Made by a program: the position numbers and the translations under genes. Shown piece by piece: positions 23,367 to 35,729 of a DNA stretch of 64,000 bases (position 1 is the first letter of the stretch; each line of letters starts with the position of its first letter). This DNA is from Lonicera japonica (Eukaryota > Streptophyta > Magnoliopsida > Dipsacales > Caprifoliaceae): positions 15,476,422 through 15,540,421 of the forward strand of contig CM038471.1 of assembly GCA_021464415.1 (NCBI GenBank), given 5' to 3'. The notes under the pieces are model-generated. The model was given only the letters and a program-made list of their open reading frames with translations, did no database searches and had not been told where the DNA came from.

Positions 23367-24559
23367 TGGGCTCCTCGACCCTAGACTATGAGGGGAAGGG
23401 GGGCACCCAGGCACGTGGCGTAGTGGCCAACATCGCCACCCAGTTCAACCCGTGGTGTACATGATCGGATCCACACTTTGGCACTCACATTATCACTAGA
23501 ATCCACTTAGCATAATTAGGACCCATTGGGTTGCGTCCCCTTTGACTATGATCATAGGGGCACAGCCCTTTCCTCCGTGGCATTGAAAAAATTTTGGATT
23601 TTGGTTTGGCCCCTATTAGGGTGCCAAAGCCTAAATCCAATCTTTTTTTGATCAAATTATGCCGATTTTGATATAGTTTTGATGAAATAAATGGTAGAAA
23701 GAGATGATAAAGGTGTGATACCTTCTTTTTTAATGCAAATAGTGTGATGTAGGATAATGATTTCGTATAGATCTTGTGTTTTTACCCTCAGTCCGTCTTT
23801 TTCTTACTTGATTTGCCTTTGTTTGCCTTCAAACACTCACAAAACACTGCCCGATCGCTCTATTCTTGCGTGATACGCTGCATGACACTGTATATGGTTG
23901 AATATGAGTGTAAGTGTGTACTAGATTGCAAGTGAGAAATTCTGGCAAAAATTCCTCCACCCAAATGAGATAATAAGAGAGCTATATAGAGGGAGGACCT
24001 AAGGTTTGGGGGTTTGAGGCTTAACCCCATGATTGCCCCAATGGGGCGTAGGGTCCCACACGTGAGAGGGGTTTGAGCACCTTTTCACTGAGTCAAATGG
24101 GGCTTGAGCTCCAAACTGTCAGTTCGGGGTTTTTGCTGTATTGCACAATTCGGAACTCCGATTGACCACCTATGATCATGTAATAACATGGTGAATGTGA
24201 TTCCCGGTAGCCCTGGGTGGATGCAGTGTGTCTGACTGAATATATTGACATTTTATGAAATGGCAATCTGGCAATTTTACTGGCAGTTATGGGAATTATC
24301 GCAACTGTTACGGAAATGTATTGGAATGCATGAATGAATAATGATATCATTGTTATGATCCGAAAATGATCATGAAAATCTCAAAAATCCTCAATTAGAC
24401 ACAAAAATGCACTGGCGACTATCAGGTTATGTGCTATCTATGGAATGATAACGAAAATCACTACGATGAATTGCCGGAAGCCCTAATAGTTCCCAGAGAG
24501 GCTAGGCATGTCAGGCAGTCAGGTTTGGCAAGACAGGGTCGCGGAATAGGGTGTCTACA
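23367..24559 (-). mobile_element. LTR of a Tat/Ogre-like element (LTR-I)
   Basis: On the minus strand it starts TGTAGACACCCTATTCCGCG and ends GGAGCCCA, followed after three bases by the TGGCGACTC primer site. That is 1193 bp with TG..CA ends. The right edge abuts the first copy of the repeated gene fragment, so it inserted beside or into it. The family is inferred from primer site and LTR start only. Confidence 0.55.
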
Positions 24560-24975
24560 CTCACCTCTCAAACTTTTTGCCTGGCAGAGGATACCAGAAA
24601 GAACAACCAGCATATTGGAATTTAAAGAATGAAGAATTCTCATTGTTTATCTGAAATTAAATATCCATGTTTACCTGCACTGCATTCTCAGTTCTTGCCA
24701 CATCAACCTAAAACCGAGTTTGATAAATAACAATGTCCACAGGCACCTGGACAAAACAAATTATCTTAGTCACTAGACGAGAAAGTCAATGCCACTTGAG
24801 CTATAACTTTTAGGAAACTGTGGTCCAAAAAATAAAGTTTCCAATTTCAAATGACTACGAACGTATCCATATAAAAAGTTTCAAAACTTTAGATAGAATG
24901 TCTCGCAAGTAGTGCAACTCATAAAGCATAACTACCAAAACACCTTGTAACTGACCTGCACACATTATCAAAAAC

Positions 24976-25659
24976 CTATGAAGCACAGACACTCTTTGAG
25001 GCTACATGTTGGGCCCGACACACTCCAACACTCCCTGACACGTGGCCGACATGCGAGTTGGGGAGTGTCATTTATTGTATTATTATTTTTTAATCCTGAC
25101 ACGTAAAACCTGACACTTTTTTTTTAAACATTAAAACCTAAAAATGGGTCAAATCTGAAATAATAATAAAAAAAAAAATTGAGGGTTCAAACAATAATAG
25201 AATAAGCCAAATACAAATCTCACATCTCCCGTAAAACCCCAGCCCCCAACTTCCCCCATCGTTTTCAACTCTTCTCTCCCGGAAAAAGATACACTACTCT
25301 CTCTCTTTCTCTCTCTCCCTCCCCCTCCCCCTCTACATATACACATGTATGTATAAATAAATCTATACACATCTTGAATTGGTATTACTACTTCTATGTC
25401 TCCCTCTACACGTGTATGTATAAATAAATCAATTTCGAAAATGAACAGTTGGTGCTTCTGCATCATCAGTTGAGGATGATGTAACTAAGTCTTAGGGTAT
25501 TTGGATTATTAACGCAATCTAGTTTTATTTCATTATATTCTTAAATATCTATAATGTTTATTGCATATATAAATAATTAATTAAGAACGTGTCCCCCCAC
25601 GTGTCTTGTCCTACATTATGAAAAAATTGCGTGTCGTGTGTCGTGTCTATGCTTCATAG
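24976..25659. mobile_element. hAT-like MITE, copy 1
   Basis: It begins CTATGAAGCACAGACAC and ends GTGTCTATGCTTCATAG, inverted copies of each other. It is flanked by a perfect 8-bp duplication, TCAAAAAC (24968-24975 and 25660-25667). Copy 2 of the gene array has no insert here (CATTATCAGCAAACCACAT near 29065), confirming the insertion. Ends are rich in GACACG/CGTGTC; the middle is AT-rich. The 8-bp duplication fits hAT. The 105-aa frame within is spurious. Confidence 0.85.
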
Positions 25660-26367
25660 TCAAAAACCACATAGAGATGGGCTAATAACGTACCAAGGGA
25701 TTATTTTGTTAGAGTTGCTGTTGAGTTTGTTCACATGATAAAGCCCAACAACTTTGTTGTAATCCACTTCCAAAGGAAAAACTAGACAAAATCAAGCAAG
25801 CCACACCGTTAACAAAAACAGCGATCACAATGGAAAATAAGGTGGATATAGAATAAATTGATTTAATAGATTTGAACTAAAGAATTAAGATCATAACCTG
25901 ATCAGGTATCTGAAGTGATTTTATTTTTGCTTTCAGCACAATGTTAAATATTTGCATGTGATCCTGACTAGTAACTGGAAGTTAAGCTTCAAAAAGGTGA
26001 AACCATTCGTTAGCCCAAGTATTAAAATGCTTTAATAGTTTCAAGGAAAAAGTATTAAAAAAGAAGTTAAACGCATATTCACCTTGAAGTACAAGACAAG
26101 ATGAAATAGAGAGAGAAGGGAGGGGATCAATTGAGTGAACTCACTGGAAGATCAACCAAGCTTCCAGCAAATTTGTACCTATTAGGGAACTCAGCGTCAC
26201 AAGAGGAAATATTGGACTGCCACCTGCTAACAACAGGCAAGATAGCTTTGGATGAACAGCCTCCAGGGAAACATGTAAATGAATAGATACTGAAGCATGT
26301 TCAGGAAAAGAACCTATCATCAGGCTAATTTCATTTCACACATTGAAGCCTGAAAGTGGTCTGGACT

Positions 26368-26977
26368 CTATGAAGCATGGACGCGACACGCGACACGCGA
26401 TACGCGTTTCGACATGACATGCGACATGCGATTTTTCCAGAATGTAGGACACGACACGTAGGGGAGACACGTTCTTAATCAATTAATTAATTAATTATAT
26501 ATATGCAATAAACATTATAAATATTTAAGAATTCAATAAAATGAAAATATATTGCATTAATAGCCCAAATGGCAAATATTCAAAACATGATCAGTACGTT
26601 GTTCCATAATTAAAGCATAAAAGAACATACATAATTACATAAACTAAGTTGTTCCATAGAATAATAAAAACCAAAAGGAGAATATAAAAATAACAATCAC
26701 TCATTCAACTCAACATTAAGAGAGGAATGATTCTTGTTCTCTTTGTTTTATTTTTAAGTTTTATTATTATTATTTTCACCCCATATTTTTAGTTATTTTG
26801 GACATTGGCTCCTTTTTATGTGTCCCTAGCGTGTTCGCAAAAAAAAAATTAATAAACAATTGGACACTCTCCGACACGCGTGTCCCTCACGTGTCCGAGC
26901 GTGTCCTAGCGTGTCCATGTGTCGGACACGTGTCGGGCAGGATATGCGTCCTCCGGGAGAGTGTTCGTGCATCATAG
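26368..26977. mobile_element. hAT-like MITE, copy 2, inverted
   Basis: Starts CTATGAAGCATGGACGCG and ends GTTCGTGCATCATAG. The 8-bp flanks TCTGGACT and TTTGGACT differ at one base. Its left part matches the reverse complement of copy 1's right part (GGAGACACGTTCTTAAT, TGCAATAAACATTATA), so the copies lie in opposite orientation. The right end packs at least six CGTGTC/GACACG words into about 90 bases. Confidence 0.8.
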
Positions 26978-27489
26978 TTTGGACTATACGAACATATAGA
27001 GACTATCTCTTTGATGATTGGTCAATAAAAAATGGCTAACCAAATTAATGATGGTTGTAAATTGAAAAAATAAAGATGCACTAGAAAATGGAAAGCATAA
27101 TGAGGTGATCACCCGTATGAACAAACACTTGCTTCATTTTCGAAGAGCAGAATTTTTTTTTGCACCCAGCAATTGGTTTCTTCATGGAACCCCACTCTTC
27201 GGTTAGTCCATTCACATGATGAATTGCTCTTTTGAGACACCCGCACTCTGCTCTCTCAGATAGCCATAGCCTGTCAAACTATTATTGTACTGATTAGAGG
27301 ATATATTCCTCGGCTGATTCTTCAAAGCATTAGTTATGCTTGACCAAGCCCAACAACTATGTTGTAATGCACTTCCAAAGGACAACCTAGATAAAAACAA
27401 TCAATCAAGGCTAACCTAATGGAAAAAAAACAGCAGTCGTGATGGAAAACTAGATAGGTTTTGAATGAATGAGTTAAAAAAGAGATTTA

Positions 27490-27898
27490 GGGTCCGTTTG
27501 ATAGCAATATGGAAAAGGAAATAAAAACAGTTGATTTTTGTGAGAAGTTAGAAAATAAGTTGAGACATGTGATGAGATATCTTCTTATTTTGTGACTTTT
27601 TCCATCATGAAATTTTCTTTGGTAGTTGAGGAAGAAAAAAAATTCACGAAAAATTATGAAGGATTGAGGATATCTACTCATAAAATGAGCATGAAATTGA
27701 GAGCATGCGACTTTTTCCATCATGAAATTTTCTTTGGTAGTTGAGGAAGAAAAAAAATTCACGAAAAATTATGAAGGATTGAGGATATCTACTCATAAAA
27801 TGAGCATGAAATTGAGAGCATGCCTCAACTTATTTTCCAACTTCTTACCAAATCAAGTGTTTTTATTTTCTTTTCCCATGTTGTTATCAAACGGAGCC
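27490..27898. mobile_element. MITE with GGGTCCGTTTGATA ends
   Basis: The left end GGGTCCGTTTGATAGCAATA and the right end, reading GGCTCCGTTTGATAACAACA in reverse, stay complementary for about 80 bases. The uninterrupted array copy near 33445 lacks it. It contains an internal direct duplication (separate entry). Family is probably hAT-like from the ends; no clean 8-bp duplication is seen. Confidence 0.75.
27592..27823 (+). repeat. perfect 116-bp tandem duplication inside the MITE
   Basis: 27593-27707 and 27709-27823 are identical by eye, from GACTTTTTCCATCATGAAAT to GAAATTGAGAGCATG. An exact match beside diverged arms means the duplication is much younger than the element. Confidence 0.85.
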
Positions 27899-28384
27899 TT
27901 AAAGAAAGAATTAAGACAGGAACCTGCTCGGGCATCTGATGTGACATCTTTTTGCTTCTAGTTCAATGTTAAATACATGCAAGTGATCCTAGGTTGAGCT
28001 ACAAAAAGATGGAACCATTCATTAGCCCAACTAATAAAATGCATGAAGAGTTTAAGGAAAAAGTAAAACATAGAAGAAGTAACATGCATATTCACCTCAA
28101 AAAGTTGCATGCAACTAGTAATTGGTAAGTAGTCACGTTGCCAGCACGTCTCCAATGCAGTATTAGCATATATCCAAAAACTAACTGTTTTGCATGTATG
28201 TATACACATCGAGATACAAAACAAATTAGTACAATTTGCAGCAGAGAAATTAATAATTAACGAATCAGCTAAAGTTTGAATATATGCACATGCCATTTGT
28301 TTTCGCATACACCCGTTCCTCAAATTTGATCACCAGAGTTGATTCAATTTGATTGCTTCAGCTAGCAATTGCACTTCAATAGCA

Positions 28385-28780
28385 GTGTAAGGAAAAATGA
28401 GGGAGGGTCCCTCTACAAAATTGAAATTTAAACAAAACATTCACAAGCACAAAACACAATCACTGTTGGGGTGGGGAGGGGTGCATTAAAGCAGCCGTGA
28501 TATGCAACAACAAATAAACCAAAAAAGGCAAATAACAATTAATACAGAATGATCCTTACCTCGCAAAATTTTTTCCTGGTGGACGATACCAGAACCAGGA
28601 GGAAAAACGAGTCATTCTTTCTCTGAAATTAAAGATCGATGACTGCCTGCACTAACATCGCACTTCTTGCCACATAAAGCTGAATCAAGTTTCATAAATG
28701 GCATGTCGGGTGAAATTTGAACTCTCCGCATCTAAAACATAGCTAACGTAATAGTGGTGTCAGTCTGCAGAAATAAGGAC
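28385..28780 (+). repeat. segment duplicated at 32393-32790
   Basis: From GTGTAAGGAAAAATGAGGGA to AAAACATAGCTAACGTAA it matches 32393-32780 with only scattered differences and an ACAAAACAC expansion in the second copy. The match is clearly closer than that between copies 1 and 2 of the array, so this is a later duplication. Confidence 0.8.
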
Positions 28781-30300
28781 ATGCCACTACTCTTCTTTTC
28801 TTTTCTTTTCTTTTCTTTTAAAAAAAAAAGGAGGAAGGTTTAACTCTCTTCCTTGTTACAACCATAACTCAAAGTAACAGGGGGTGGAACCCACTTAAGC
28901 TATAGCTCTTGGAAAATTGGTCCAACAAATAAACTCTCCAATTTCAAATGACTACGAAAGTATCCAGATAATATAGTTTCAAAACTTTAGACATAAATGT
29001 CTCGCAATTAGTGTAAGTCATAAAGAACAATTGCCAGAACACATGGTAGTCTAATTGTATGCATTATCAGCAAACCACATATAGATGGGCAAATAACATA
29101 CCAAGGGATTAATTTTGTTAGTCGTTGTTGAGTGTATACGTGGCCAACCACAGGTGGAACTCCAGTAGTATCTCCGCCAAATTTGTTGTTCTATAAAACA
29201 TCTTCACTGGACTACAATTTGAAACAATATGGATTGCGCTTAATATGAAAACCATAAATCTCATATTGATCATGTAGAAATAGAATAGCATCTTTACCTT
29301 CAATAGACCAACGATATACTAAGGTTCACGTGATCAAGCCCAACAACTTTCTTGTAATCCACTTCCAAAGGACGAACTAGACAACAAAAAGCAAGTCAAA
29401 CGGTTAAGCTAGCAACATAAAAATTAATAAAAATGGTTTGGTAGCTTCGGAATGAATGGATTTAAGAGATGTGAGGTAAAGAACTAAGATCGTAACCTGC
29501 TCGGGCAACTGATGTGACTTCATTTTTGCTTCCACTTGAATGTTAAATATTTGCACGTAATCCTGACTAGTATTCAGAATTTGAGCTTCAAAAAGATGGA
29601 ACTATTCGTTACCCCAACATACACATTCACCTTGAACTACAAGATAAAATGAAACAAAGAGAAAAGGTAAGGGGTGAACCGAGTGAACTCACTTTGGAGA
29701 TTAACCAAGCTTTCCATCAATTTTGTATCTATTATGGGAACCCAACGTCACAATAGGAAATGTTGAACTGCAAGCTGCCAACCACAGGCAAGACAGCTTC
29801 GGACAAACAGCCTCCAGGGAATCGTGTAAATGAATAGATATTGAACCATGTCCTGGAAAATAAACTGTGATCGGCCTAATTTCATTTCACACGCTGCAGC
29901 ATGAACTGGTTTGGACAATAAGAAGAACACCTGCAGAGTATCCCTTCGATGATCAGTCAACAAAATGGCTTGTTATCTCCTGATAAACCAAATTGGTAAT
30001 GGTTAGCACATGGACCGTATACCGAAAAAATCCAAATGCAATGGAAAATAAAAGGCACAATGATGGTGATCGCACGTATGAACTTACACTTGCTTCATTT
30101 TCGGAGAGTAGAAACTCTTCACTGCACCATGAGACTGTTCCCTCCATGGAACCCCATTCTTCGGTGGGACCATCCAGCAGCCAAACTGCTCTTTTGAGAC
30201 ACCCATGGTCCTCCATCTTTGATCGCCATAGCACGTCACAAGATTTTTGCACTGACTACAGATTGGAAAAGGCAGAATGAACAATACGAATACCTTTTAC
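28385..30300 (-). pseudogene. decayed unidentified gene, copy 2 of the tandem array
   Basis: This is the least interrupted copy, with blocks X (28555-29120), Y (29330-29650), Z (29690-29930) and W (30085-30270) in the same order as copy 1. Minus-strand readings include MTRFSSWFWYRPPGKNFAR in X after an ATTTCAG acceptor and before GTAAGG. In Z one finds SISIHLHDSLEAVCPKLS. In W, HGCLKRAVWLLDGPTEEWGS and WCSEEFLLSENEAS precede GTAAGTTC. Splice-like borders and protein-like composition suggest real ancestral exons, but no frame runs through and W is readable in two frames. I cannot name the protein. 28793-28819 is a TTTTC microsatellite inserted in X. Confidence 0.45.
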
Positions 30301-32392
30301 TCCTGAAAATCATGACAAAAAGAAGGATTGGCTTAGCTACACCTTTGACACTTTGATAAGGTCTTCAAATGACAAGGTTAAAACCGTCGCTCTATGCTTA
30401 CAAATACTGACAGGAAAACATTATCATGTGCAAAAACCTTTATTACAAGGTTAAAATATTTTGTTTCCTCATTTGAGTTAAAGCTGCATCTTGGTAAAGC
30501 CAAAAGAGAAATCACAAAAGGCAAAATAATCACTCACATGCTCAGTTAACTTTTTCCAGTACTGCATTCACCAACTGTTCTACCGTAAACATGTGCCCCC
30601 TGAATAAACCAATATATAATGAATTTCACATAAACAAATATGAAAAAACAGAGAACTTGTTTTAGTTTATTTTTCCTTTTCCTTTTTTTCCTTTTGAGTG
30701 CAAACTAGCTAATTACCTTCATTAGTAGATGAACACGATCAAACTTGTAGTGACAGGTGGAATGAAGCCATGTAATCTCCTTAAGAAGTAGTGATTTGAT
30801 GTTTTCCATTTAGTTTGTAGACTTTCAACCATCTACCCTGAGGATGGATGAACGAGCCATGGTTGGTTTCGAACTGCTCATACATAAGGAGCCACCATAA
30901 TATAAATGTTAAAAGCAACAACTTACAAGTACAAAAGAATGATCTTAAGAACCTTTGGTTCGGCGGGGAGGAGGGAATAGATTTCACTCACTTATTATGG
31001 AAATTAATGTTTCTGTTTTCAATTATAGAATAGGAAAAAATTGTAATGTACACTTTTCATGTGTTTATACCGAAAGGAATTTACAGAAAAAAAGGTGAGG
31101 CTACTTCGAACTATATTTTTCAACTATGTGAAAAATATTTTTCAAACCGAACCAAACTAGCACTAAGAGTCTAGGGATTGCTCGGACCAAGTGTCCCGGG
31201 CATAAATCTGAAAAGGCTAAAAGATAATAGTTACTACCTTCGCTTCAAAAATGCAGATCTGTCATGATTAGGCAACCCACAGGTATCTAACAGCTTAAGA
31301 AGGGTCAGACAAAGCCCTTTCCCTCCTAGTTTCCAAACATCCGAATCTCTCCAACAATAAATTACAGTTTTGATTATCTTTTCAATTGTATACCACACTT
31401 GATTCCTTGCTTCCTAGTATACAGGACAGAACCACAAGGAAGCCACACGGGCACTAATGATACTTGAACCTTCCTAAAAAATTTATGGGTTTGTTACTTG
31501 AGAATTGAGATATTGACAAGCTACAATAACAGGGAAATTCATTTCTTGTGAAATCGTACTATTGGGTAGCTAGCAAGGAAAGGAATGAAAAAGGGGAGTG
31601 GGGACACTTCGTACTTCCAACTCCCGAAACAGCAAGTACCAACCCATCGATCATCCGTGTTGAAAACAACCCAACCATGAAATCCAGGTTAACCTGAAAC
31701 TGTATCAAAGTAACAAGATCAGTACCAAATATAAAAATAAATTTCAACCAAAACATAAACTGAAACGAAATGCATAGAAATGTGCAAGAGGGTGGCGTGT
31801 GAGGGTAGGGATAGATGAGGCGTAACCCGCGTGGAATCAATCACAATAACCAAAGGAATTTGAGAGAGGGTTGAAGTGAGAACACAGGCACCTCGGGAAA
31901 AGAATGAGAGAGCCGTACACTAAATGGATAGCAGGTTAGAGAGCTAGCTAGAGGGGACTATCATCTTCCTGGGACACGTTATTAACGTGCTATCACAGTG
32001 GGAATATTCAAGAGAGAGAAAGAAAAACCAAAAAGAGTGGGTTTTTTGGGAATTGTGCAGAGAGGAAAATCCCCAAACACTGAATATGAGGGTTATTTAT
32101 AGTGGATTGCACTTTTTACCAAAAAGGGAAATATTACAATATTGAGCCTTTTCCTAAAATGGAAATGGCCCAACCTTATTCAAAATGCCATGTAGGATTG
32201 GGTACGGTTTCGATATAGTTTTGGGACAGCTCTCTGTTTGGTTAAATGTGGTGTCAACTTCTCTTTCCCGAGGCAATTAGGTAATAGTTCACCGAACGGA
32301 CCCTGTGTTCAATTCTCCAAGGTGTTTGACTAAGTATTGCTCTACTTAGTACACCTCGAGTGAGTTTGACCCCTGGACCAGTAGGTCCAGCG
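30301..32392. other. no gene recognised
   Basis: I see no protein-like frame or strong repeat. Open frames at 30781-30987, 31559-31840 and 32254-32448 are on the minus strand and lack family features. A CT/AG-rich leader-like stretch lies at 31900-32060. Confidence 0.4.
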
Positions 32393-33700
32393 GTGTAAGG
32401 AAAAATGAGGGAGGGTCCCTCTACAAAATTGAAATTTAAATAAAACATTCACAAGCACAAAACACAAAACACAAAACACAAACAGTCACTGTTGGGGTGG
32501 GGAGGGGTGCATTAAAGCAGCCGTGATATGCAACAACAAATAAACCAAAAAAGGCAAATAACAATTAATACAGAATGATCCTTACCTCTCAAAATTTTTG
32601 CCTGATGGACGATACCAGAACCAGGAGGAAAATCGAGTCATTCTTTCCCTAAAATTAACGATCCATGACTGCCTGCACTACCATCTCACTTCTTGCCACA
32701 TAAAGCTGAATCGAGTTTCATAAATGGCATGTCGGGTGAAATTTGAACTCTCTGCATCTAAAACATGGCTAACGTAAAAGGACAGCATTGTGAGCTGTGA
32801 TGGAAGGGCCAGTTGCAGTGTGAGAAGTGACAGAAACTGCTGCAGTTGGTGGAGCAGAAAAGGCAGTTGAATGATCAACAGAAAGTGGAATTTATTGAGG
32901 TTTTCCTGCATTTACTGCAGAAAGTGATGCCAATGCTGCATAACTGCTATCATTTAATCTCAGGAGACTCGGAGAGATGTGTGAAGGGCTTGTAACATGT
33001 GTTTCTCCAGAAGCCCTGAACTGCTGCAGGAATTGTAGTTTTGCAGGAAATTTGGCCTAAAAGACTAGTTTCAGGACGTGAAATGTTCGATGGAGCAGCA
33101 GAAGAGGATGGGTTTGATATGGAAAATAGTTCTGCAGTTGGTTATTTTCCGATGGGGAAAGATGGTATGATGATGGGGGTAGATGGTTTTGTGGTGAGAT
33201 GGTGGTGGGGGGATGGTGAATTGTGGTGGCTGGAAACTTCATAAAGTGAATAATATTAAGAAAGTGAGGAGAGACGATGGAGAGAATTTTCACTCTCTCT
33301 AGAATTTTTCATTGTGTAGCTTCGAAACAACAATGTTGTAATGCACTTCCAAAGGACAACCTAGACAAAAACAAACAATCATGGTTAAACCAACCCCAAA
33401 AACAGCAATCACAATGAAAAACTAGAATGATTTTGAATGAATGAATTCAAGACGTTAAAGAAAAGAATTAAGACAGTAACCTGCTTGGGCATCTAATGTG
33501 ACTTCTTTCTGCTTTCAATTTAATGTTAAATGCATGGCAAGTGATCCTAAGTTGAGCTACAAAAAGATGGAACCATTCATTAGCCCAACTAAGCTTGAAG
33601 AGTTTAAGGAAAAAGTAAAACATAGAAGAGGTTGCATGCATATTCACCTCAAAGTATAAGATGAAATCTATATTTCTAGATCCTGCTAATATACTTCCTG
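32393..33700 (-). pseudogene. array copy 3 (X and Y blocks) around a Ser/Pro/Ala-rich stretch
   Basis: Block X is at 32580-32790 and block Y at 33320-33670, as in the other copies. Between them, 32790-33250 reads on the minus strand as a low-complexity protein-like stretch: TIHHPPTTISPQNHLPPS, and in another frame SHISPSLLRLNDSSYAALAS and ITAHNAVL. It could be a Pro/Ser-rich exon absent from the other copies. At least one frameshift and several stops are present. I cannot assign it to a family. Confidence 0.4.
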
Positions 33701-34330
33701 ATCCTGGGGGACGTTAAAGCCTGTTGTTCATTGGCAATATTGTTGCCTTCATTAACCCTAACATAGAATCCTCTCTTCTCGTACACACATAACCCTGAAC
33801 ATCATTTATATTACCAAACTTTTCTCTTCCCATCATGTAAATCTCGACCATACCATATGTCCTAACCATCTACATCTTGACCATAGTTGTCATCTCTTCA
33901 CCGTGCAACAAGCCTTTTGAACCCTTACGTGTACTACCACCACCCCTAGGCGCACCCTCAGAGGCTGAGTGAAGTCTCCAGCGGGTAATTTACCAGAAAA
34001 GTTCAAAACCATTGTTCTTCTGAAAGGGATTTTCTGTTCTTACTAATGAAAATAACTCAACAAAGACATCAAAATAATAAAAGTGTTGAGATGAATGCAT
34101 CATTGTTGCCACACAAGCTACGAAGGGAACCTCGATCAACTTCAAAAATTCCATCGCAAAATCCTCTTACCGTGCAGATCTACCCTGAACATCATTTTTA
34201 ACATCAAAGTTTCTACCTGTCATGTAAATCTCAACCATGCCCTCTGTTCTCACCATCTACATCTACCTCATAGCTGTTATCATAAGGCGGTTCTCAACCA
34301 ACAACCCACCATTTATTGGCACATGCTTGC
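33560..34330 (-). pseudogene. Q block of the array, first copy
   Basis: 33560-34160 matches 35730-36190 (shared words CCTGTTGTTCATTG.CAATA, TTGCCTTCATTAACC, ATCATGTAAATCTC). 34090-34160 also matches 37540-37610 (GGGAACCTC.ATCAACTTCAA). A minus-strand reading gives GFYVRVNEGNNIANEQQALT. 34160-34330 repeats part of the same block again (CTACCCTGAACATCATTTTT; TCATGTAAATCTCAACCATG). Function unknown. Confidence 0.4.
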
Positions 34331-35729
34331 TAACTGATGGTTTTCTTTCACAACCTTTTTCAGCAACTTGATCAACTAAAGGTCCTTTTCGCTGTTATCC
34401 TATGAGCTTCCTAATGAGAATTCTCCGAAACATGGGCTTGTATCCTTGACACCGTATACGAAGATAACACCATAAGCTCAGTTAGCAAACCAAACGTCAA
34501 CACATCTTCTACAACCTGACCACCACTGCAGTCATCAATCAAAAATTTCAGATGATTAGATAATATCACTGTATATAAGAAAATATACATGCAAAGAATA
34601 CAAAGTACACACCTTAGGATCAAGCATACATAGTCAAACATACATACAGCAGGAAGTCCAATAGAGAAGGTCCTCAACATTTCAGAAAATGGGACTTTCT
34701 CCCTAGCTCATGTGCTTCAAGTCATTATCCTATATTGCAACAAAATGGTATCTCATTGAATCTGAACCCTATTAGGTAGAAATTGCAACCCCGAAATAGC
34801 CTGCAACAAGAAAACAAAAAATGAAAAGTTACTTTTTAAGGGCAGTAAGGCAGAGAGCACACAAGCAAAAATAATTTATTCAAAACCTTGGTCATCACCA
34901 AGCACTACAATAAGGTTCTCCAGGGACAAAATAATGGTCAACTGGTCTAGTTCTAGTTTCTTTTAACCACAATACTGCAAGCTGGTGAAGACAAATGGAA
35001 AATAGTCGTTCAAACTTAGTGGAGGGGTGCCTACACAATCCTATAACCTCAATCTAATTTACGTCGTTAATTTTTAGTGGCATTAGTATGATTTGTATCG
35101 CATAACCAATTATACCATGGCTCAATTTCTGGTTTACCACTAGTTAAAATAACTATGTATATTAGGCTAATGTGATACCTTGTCAAGATGGGTGCTCGGT
35201 TGTATATCCAAGATCATTTCAGTCACATTCAAAAAAATTCTGAATAGCATGATGATCTTCCCACATTTGGAAATGTGAAAATTGGCTTTTGAAGAGACAA
35301 TATTTCTGCCATTTTAGCCATCACGGGAGCAACTGAATCCTATACATAAATGAAGGGCAAAAGGTTAAGAAATTGATAACTTCAAAAAACAAAACACTAA
35401 AATAAAAAGAAACCATGGCGTAACAAACCTTGTAGATGTCGTGCACATGAGTGAATTTCTTAGATAAAAGAAAATTCATTTGATACTCCAAGATGAGGCG
35501 CAACAGATAATCTGGATTAAGTTTAGCATCCAACCCAGAGGGTAATAAATTCTGCCAGCAGAAGGCGTGATAAAAAAAAAATAAGCCTCTACGGAAAAAT
35601 ATGACACATTAATATGATACAGTTTCACAGTTGTTGCAAATGTTTAATTTTGGCAGTTTAGAAACTGATTCTAGACTAAGCTGAAACTTGTAGACTAGAT
35701 TTGTAAGATAGCAAGACGATGAAGTTTCA
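34331..35729. other. no gene recognised
   Basis: AT-rich sequence between the two Q blocks. Minus-strand open frames at 34411-34680 and 35321-35533 show no recognisable motif. Confidence 0.4.

Larger units (their letters stand above)
24560..27320 (-). pseudogene. decayed unidentified gene, copy 1 of a tandem array
   Basis: Four blocks recur in the same order in copy 2. Block X (24565-24830) contains a likely minus-strand exon ending FWYPLPGKKFER before a GT splice site. Block Y (25735-26100) contains AACTTTGTTGTAATCCACTT and is probably intronic. Block Z (26150-26350) has a minus-strand reading HASVSIHLHVSLEAVHPKLS. Block W (27110-27310) carries a minus-strand exon near GVSKEQF and FENEAS. 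Frames do not join, and two MITEs (24976-25659, 26368-26977) sit inside. I do not recognise the protein. It looks like a multi-exon host gene that was duplicated and then died, but a long-dead repeat is also possible. Confidence 0.45.
27320..28384 (-). pseudogene. partial extra copy of the array's Y block
   Basis: 27345-27480 and 27900-28110 match the Y blocks at 25735, 29335 and 33320 (TGCACTTCCAAAGGACAACC; ATGGAACCATTCATTAGCCC). They are separated by the MITE at 27490-27898. No coding frame is evident. 28110-28384 has no match I can see. Confidence 0.5.
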
